From positions 25,304 through 43,772 of the forward strand of contig WVWW01000047.1 of assembly GCA_011773795.1 (NCBI GenBank): 18,469 nt of DNA. Direction: 5' to 3'. The notes below the pieces were generated by a model. That model saw nothing but the letters and a program-made list of their open reading frames with translations, made no database searches and had not been told where the DNA came from. Shown here in pieces: positions 14,479-18,469 of the stretch (position 1 is the first letter of the stretch; each line of letters starts with the position of its first letter). The DNA is from Acidobacteriota bacterium. Its GTDB lineage: Bacteria; Acidobacteriota; Polarisedimenticolia; Polarisedimenticolales; Polarisedimenticolaceae. A program made the translations under genes and the position numbers.

Positions 14479-16548
14479 TCAGAGCCCGTCGGTGGGTTGA
14501 TCGGAATCGACGGCCGCAAACTCCAGCGTCGATGTCGTGAGCTCACGATCCGTCTTGTCCACCACCTTGAGCTCGTAAGTAAACCGACCCCCGGTCATCG
14601 TGCCCGCGCGGATGATGTCACGCAGCTGGACACAACGAATCTCACTCTCGGACAGATCCAGATCGGTGAACGGTGCTTCGGTTTCGCCGACCAGCCGACG
14701 CGAGACCACCAGTCCTGCTTTGCGCGCCCGTTTGGAGTCCTTACGGCAGACGAGACCGATGACGGCCGCGGGGAGTCCCGGTTCGACGAACTCGTCGGCC
14801 GTCCGGCCGAGCGAACCGCTGCGGCGCAGCGCGCCGTCGCGAAGGAAGGCGCCTTCGGTGGGCTGCAACAACGTCAACGGGCCGAGCGTGACTTCCTCGG
14901 CGTCGGGGTCGGGCCAGTCGGCCTCGATCTCGGCCCGTGCGATCCGATCGGTCGTCTGTTCATGGGCCACCATGACCAGTTGGTAGGGGCCGGGTCCGAA
15001 CGTCATCTCGGCCTCGAAGATCACCGGGATCGCGGGGCGATCGACCTCGATCCGACCGGCGATGTCCTGGCGCACCTTACCTCGCGAAACCAGCGAGGCC
15101 CCGATCTCCCAGGTCGAGCTGGGCAGCGGGGTCGAAGGGGCGCGGATCTGCACCAATGCGGTGTACTTGCCGTCGTCGAAGCCGGTGGGGATGACGACGC
15201 CCTCGAGCTTGATGGCGTCGGTGTCCGGGACGATGCCCGTAAACGCCGCCAGCAACCGAGACGTCTTGCGCTTCCCTTCGCTGGCAAGAACGATCTGGCC
15301 GCGTGTCGTGGCCTTGACCTTGTCGCGTTTGCTGCGCAGGTTGACCGCCAGCGAGCGATCCTCGGGCATGCCGGTGACATCGAAGCTGATCAGGTACAGG
15401 CAGGAGAGATCCCGCTCGATCCGTGTCGCGATCTTCTTGCCCGCTGCGCCGTGCAGGAACGCCTGGCCGCCGGTTTCGCGCGCCAAGCCGACGAGCGAGT
15501 CCTGTGCATCGAAGCGGCGTCGGTTGTTCGCGTTGGGCGCGCCCTGGTTCCTCGTGTTGCCGCGGTTGACCGTCATGCTGGGCGCCAGCAGCCCTTCACC
15601 CTGCACGGTGTAGAGTCGCACCTCGTTGGCCGACGCCGCCTCGACGACGCGGTCGAAAGCGTTGTTGGCCATGAAACCGTCCGTCTCCATCTTAGAGATC
15701 GTCGGGTCGGGATCGCCCGCGGTACGCGGGAAATAGCTGACGTAATGTTCGCCGGCGTTCTTGCGCATCGAGTCGGCGAAGTACAGCACCGCCTTCGGCG
15801 GGTCGAGATCGGTGAGCCGTCCGATGGTGATCTCGAACAACCTCAGCGCCTTGTCGGTGCGGTAGCGCTCCTCGCGCTGGTACTGCCGCGCCGTCATCAG
15901 TGCTTTGCTGATGTCCTGGTCCTGCTGCAACTCGCGCATGACGTGCTCGATGCGGCTGTCTTCCTGATAGGCGTAAGGGTCCCACTGATCGTTGTCACGC
16001 TCGAGCCGGTCCAGCGCATCCTGCATCAGGTTGCGATCGTCGGTCATCGGCTGGATCGTGGCGATGTACTTGCCCGCGGAGACGATCATCCCGCGCGCGC
16101 CGTCCTTGATCAGTTGATCGACGATCGTGCGCGCCGTGTCGAGCGAGTTCTGGCGGCCGGCCGCGGTCAGGTGATGTTGATCGAAGTAGAACAGGTAGGT
16201 CGGCTTGGGCGCGGGCGGGGCCGGCATTGCCGGTTCATCCGTGCCCGGCGACGGTTCCGTGATCGTACGGACGACCCGCTCCTCGACGTTGCAGGCGCGG
16301 TCGACGATGAAGGACTCGATGAACTCGCCCCCGACGGAGAGCTCGAAGTCCGCTGCCGTCAGATCCGCGATCGCCTGATCCGGCCCGCTGACGGAGACGT
16401 CGAGCTGGGCCAGCCGCCGGCCCGTCTGCTCGACCAGGCCGACCTTCTTGGGCTGTTCCTGGGGCCCCTGCGGAACGGCCCCGGCCGTCAGCGTCAGGGT
16501 CGCTCCCGCCAGGGCAGCACAAGCCCAGCTTTTCCCACGGTTTGACAT
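14479..16548 (-). CDS. Secreted VWFA-related protein, copy 1
   Basis: The 689-residue protein has a Sec signal peptide (about 1-24, cleavage likely after AGA). A short beta domain follows, with LTAADFELSVGGEFIESF (63-80) as in acidobacterial VWFA-related proteins, then a proline-rich linker (about 107-117). The von Willebrand A-like domain (about 118-390) begins YLFYFDQHHLT, contains PPKAVLYFADSMR (250-262) and ends SCLYLISFD. The MIDAS D-x-S-x-S is not preserved (D-Q-H-H-L), so metal-dependent adhesion is doubtful. The C-terminal half (about 400-689) is beta-rich and unassigned. After signal cleavage the only cysteines are C86, C383, C601 and C639, all matched in copy 2. The ATG at 16548 has AGGGA about five bases upstream. 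It is followed four bases later by yyaL. Role unknown; exported, possibly in the periplasm or cell envelope. Confidence 0.85.
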   Translation of the reverse strand: MSNRGKSWACAALAGATLTLTAGAVPQGPQEQPKKVGLVEQTGRRLAQLDVSVSGPDQAIADLTAADFELSVGGEFIESFIVDRACNVEERVVRTITEPSPGTDEPAMPAPPAPKPTYLFYFDQHHLTAAGRQNSLDTARTIVDQLIKDGARGMIVSAGKYIATIQPMTDDRNLMQDALDRLERDNDQWDPYAYQEDSRIEHVMRELQQDQDISKALMTARQYQREERYRTDKALRLFEITIGRLTDLDPPKAVLYFADSMRKNAGEHYVSYFPRTAGDPDPTISKMETDGFMANNAFDRVVEAASANEVRLYTVQGEGLLAPSMTVNRGNTRNQGAPNANNRRRFDAQDSLVGLARETGGQAFLHGAAGKKIATRIERDLSCLYLISFDVTGMPEDRSLAVNLRSKRDKVKATTRGQIVLASEGKRKTSRLLAAFTGIVPDTDAIKLEGVVIPTGFDDGKYTALVQIRAPSTPLPSSTWEIGASLVSRGKVRQDIAGRIEVDRPAIPVIFEAEMTFGPGPYQLVMVAHEQTTDRIARAEIEADWPDPDAEEVTLGPLTLLQPTEGAFLRDGALRRSGSLGRTADEFVEPGLPAAVIGLVCRKDSKRARKAGLVVSRRLVGETEAPFTDLDLSESEIRCVQLRDIIRAGTMTGGRFTYELKVVDKTDRELTTSTLEFAAVDSDQPTDGL

Positions 16549-16595
16549 GGCGTCCCTAACCGCGGCGCGAGGCCGCCGGCATCCCCTCTACTCGC

Positions 16596-16624
16596 ATATT
16601 CCACGGACCCGACCGATCCGTCAA
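16596..16624 (-). promoter_or_regulatory. Possible promoter between the two VWFA-like genes
   Basis: On the minus strand TTGACG (16624-16619, five of six) is followed after 17 bases by GAATAT (16601-16596, three of six). It lies in the 126-base gap upstream of copy 1 and would give a leader of about 40 bases. The -10 is poor, so this is tentative. The rest of the gap shows no clear terminator. Confidence 0.3.
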
Positions 16625-16674
16625 CCACGACCGGGATTTGCCGTTGCCGATGCTCAACGCCCACAAAAAGCGGC

Positions 16675-18469
16675 CTAGGGCGCTACCGAAAAACTCACGT
16701 GGGCGAGCTCCTCGGCCGCGCCCTCGCCGCTGTAGGTGATGCCGTAGCGATAGTGACCGGGACCCAGCGTCCCGGACGGGATCAGGTCCCGCACCTGGGC
16801 GCAGCGGTCCGACGTGACGTTCAGCGACAGGGGTGGGAGCTCGACCGCCGATTCGCCGACCAGGACGCGATCGACCCGGAGCGGTCCGCGGTCCTTGCGT
16901 CCGCGACAGACCACCGCGACGAGGGCCAGCGGCTGCTGCGGATCGATCCACTCGTCGCTACCGCGGGCCAGCGACCCTCGGGCGCGCGATTCGTCCCCGC
17001 GCATGAACGCGGCGTCGATCGGCTGGAGCATCGCGATCGGGCCCGATGTCGCCGGCCGGCCGTTCGGATCCGGCCAGACCGACGTCTGCTGGTTCGACGA
17101 GATCATCCCGGTCCGCGCTTCATGGGCCACCGAAACGATCTCGTACTCGCCCGGATGGAACCGCATCTCGTACTCGAGCACCACCGGAACCCCGGGGGAG
17201 GAGACCGTCAGCCGTCCCGACGTCTCGTCGTGGATTTTCTGACCGTGAACCACCGAGGCCCCCAATTCCCAAGTCGCGGATTGCAGCGGGGTCCCCGGAA
17301 CGGCCAGCTGCAGCAGCGCCGTGTAAGCCCCGTCCGAGAAGCCGGTGGGCACCAGGTGCGCGTGCAGTTCGAAGGGATCCTCGATCGAGTCCGGCGAGCC
17401 GAACGCGCGCAACAGGCTGGCGGTCCGTTTTGCCGAGGGGCTCTGCACGATCAAGCGGCCGCGGACGCGCAGCTCGATATCGTCCCGCACCGTGGTCACG
17501 ACCGCGCGCAGCGGTGAATCGTAACGGAACCCGGTCGGGTCGAAACTGATCAGGAACACACAGGAGCTGTCGGTCCTGATGCGCTCGGCGATGAACTCGC
17601 CGCTGGATCCTTGCAGGAACGACTCCCCACCGGTCTCCGCCGCCAGCCCGCGTAGCGTGTCGCGCGCCTCGCGCGAGCGAATCGAACGGGGCAACCCGAC
17701 CGTCTTGGTCTGCGTCGCGGCGGCCGCGCCCGGGAGATCGCCGTGCATGCGCTCGGTGAGTCCCTCGGCCTGCACGGTGTAGAGCCGCACGCCCTGGGCG
17801 GTGGCCTCGTTGACGACGGCATCGAACGACAGGCTGCCCATCAGGGTGCCCGTCGCCATCCCCGGCAGCCCGATCTGGTCCATCTGGACGATCGAACCGA
17901 AGAACGAGAGGTAGTGACCGCCCGGTTTTTGCCGCAGGGTGTCCCCGAAGTAGATCAACGCCTTGGGCGGCCGCAGATCCGCCAGCCGGGTCAGTGTCAA
18001 TCGCAGCCGCCGCATCGCGCGGTCCGTCAGCGTGATCTCTTCCTTGTGGAACCGCCGCGCCATCGCCACGGCGGCGGCGATCTCGTTCTGCTCGTTGAGC
18101 CGGCGCACGACCTCGCTGACGCGGCTGTCTTCGAGCTCGGCGAACATCGTCCACTGGGAGCGGTCGTTCTCGAGGCGGTCGATCGCGTCGACCAGTCTTT
18201 CCCCGTCACCGCCGAACGGCTCGACCACGACCAACTCGTCCGCGTTCGAGACGACCATCACGCGCGCCCCGTCGACGGTCAGCCGCGGAAGGAGCTCGCG
18301 CGCGACGTCGAGCGCCTGTGCGCGACCCATCAACGTCAGGAACGGTTGATCGAAGTAAACGACGTAGTGCGCCGGCGGTAGGATCGATGCGGGCGTCACG
18401 TCGGCAGCGGTCGAGGCGGCGCTTGGCCTCTCGATGTTCGGGCAGACCCGGTCGAGCGTGAAGTCGCGT
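16675..18469 (-). CDS. Secreted VWFA-related protein, copy 2 (5' end outside window)
   Basis: The frame is open to the right edge, so the start, signal peptide and N-terminal beta domain are outside the window; about 597 residues are visible. It is a paralog of copy 1 along the whole shared length: FTLDRVC against FIVDRAC, VVYFDQPFLT against LFYFDQHHLT, PPKALIYFGDTLR against PPKAVLYFADSMR, SCVFLISFD against SCLYLISFD, LVPTGFSDGAYTALLQL against VIPTGFDDGKYTALVQI, and RCAQVRDLI against RCVQLRDII. The MIDAS motif is likewise lost (D-Q-P-F-L). Its only visible cysteines align with the four of copy 1. A GTG at 18399 is the first possible start inside the window, but the homology continues upstream, so it is not the real start. 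It probably heads the same operon as copy 1 and yyaL. Confidence 0.85.
   Translation of the reverse strand, partial: RDFTLDRVCPNIERPSAASTAADVTPASILPPAHYVVYFDQPFLTLMGRAQALDVARELLPRLTVDGARVMVVSNADELVVVEPFGGDGERLVDAIDRLENDRSQWTMFAELEDSRVSEVVRRLNEQNEIAAAVAMARRFHKEEITLTDRAMRRLRLTLTRLADLRPPKALIYFGDTLRQKPGGHYLSFFGSIVQMDQIGLPGMATGTLMGSLSFDAVVNEATAQGVRLYTVQAEGLTERMHGDLPGAAAATQTKTVGLPRSIRSREARDTLRGLAAETGGESFLQGSSGEFIAERIRTDSSCVFLISFDPTGFRYDSPLRAVVTTVRDDIELRVRGRLIVQSPSAKRTASLLRAFGSPDSIEDPFELHAHLVPTGFSDGAYTALLQLAVPGTPLQSATWELGASVVHGQKIHDETSGRLTVSSPGVPVVLEYEMRFHPGEYEIVSVAHEARTGMISSNQQTSVWPDPNGRPATSGPIAMLQPIDAAFMRGDESRARGSLARGSDEWIDPQQPLALVAVVCRGRKDRGPLRVDRVLVGESAVELPPLSLNVTSDRCAQVRDLIPSGTLGPGHYRYGITYSGEGAAEELAHVSFSVAP

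Noticed and set aside
14449..16545. Open plus frame of 698 codons antisense to VWFA-like copy 1
   Set aside because: It is a shadow of a gene with a signal peptide, a ribosome site and a collinear paralog; the antisense translation is rich in Arg, Asp and Val without motifs.

Overview
The window is chromosomal DNA from a high-GC bacterium, most likely a member of the Acidobacteriota. The best evidence for this is a tandem pair of large secreted proteins related to the acidobacterial VWFA-related family, plus a periplasmic sulfatase-fold enzyme whose layout and C-terminal end are common in that phylum. The assignment is inferred from gene content; there is no rRNA in the window. I see no insertion sequence, prophage, CRISPR array or integrase. 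No stretch longer than about 160 bases lacks a gene.

Layout. Bases 1-1602 hold the 3' end of a topoisomerase VI A subunit gene (+), a YqgE/AlgH gene (-) and a stand-alone receiver protein gene (+). A tRNA-Cys(GCA) with a clear promoter follows at 1645-1719. Bases 1789-4793 hold a divergent pair: an alpha-glucan phosphorylase (-) and a DEDDh exonuclease with an ExoX-like C-terminal domain (+). Bases 4790-6917 hold trmK followed by a sulfatase-superfamily enzyme (both -). Bases 6993-9485 hold biosynthetic arginine decarboxylase speA and an RmlC-like cupin (both +). Bases 9494-12408 hold a signalling block (+): an FHA-GAF-PPM phosphatase, then a pseudo-receiver/HD-GYP protein with its own strong promoter. 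Bases 12405-18469 hold, on the minus strand, two tandem VWFA-like secreted proteins (the upstream one cut by the window end) and a translationally coupled YyaL-type DUF255 protein.

Most genes are housekeeping or central metabolism: glycogen breakdown, polyamine synthesis, tRNA modification and DNA maintenance. Two parts are more specialised. One is the signalling block, where phosphopeptide recognition, a GAF sensor, Ser/Thr dephosphorylation and probable c-di-GMP turnover lie side by side. The other is the VWFA pair, two diverged copies that keep exactly the same four cysteines outside the signal peptide.

Genes are tightly packed. Two convergent pairs share a single CTAG as both stop codons. 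The trmK/speA divergent pair appears to share one near-palindromic -10 element. Several starts were moved inward from the longest open frame, using Shine-Dalgarno spacing, promoter position and family length. I found no clearly undescribed multi-gene system; the best candidates for novelty are the VWFA pair and the regulatory architecture.
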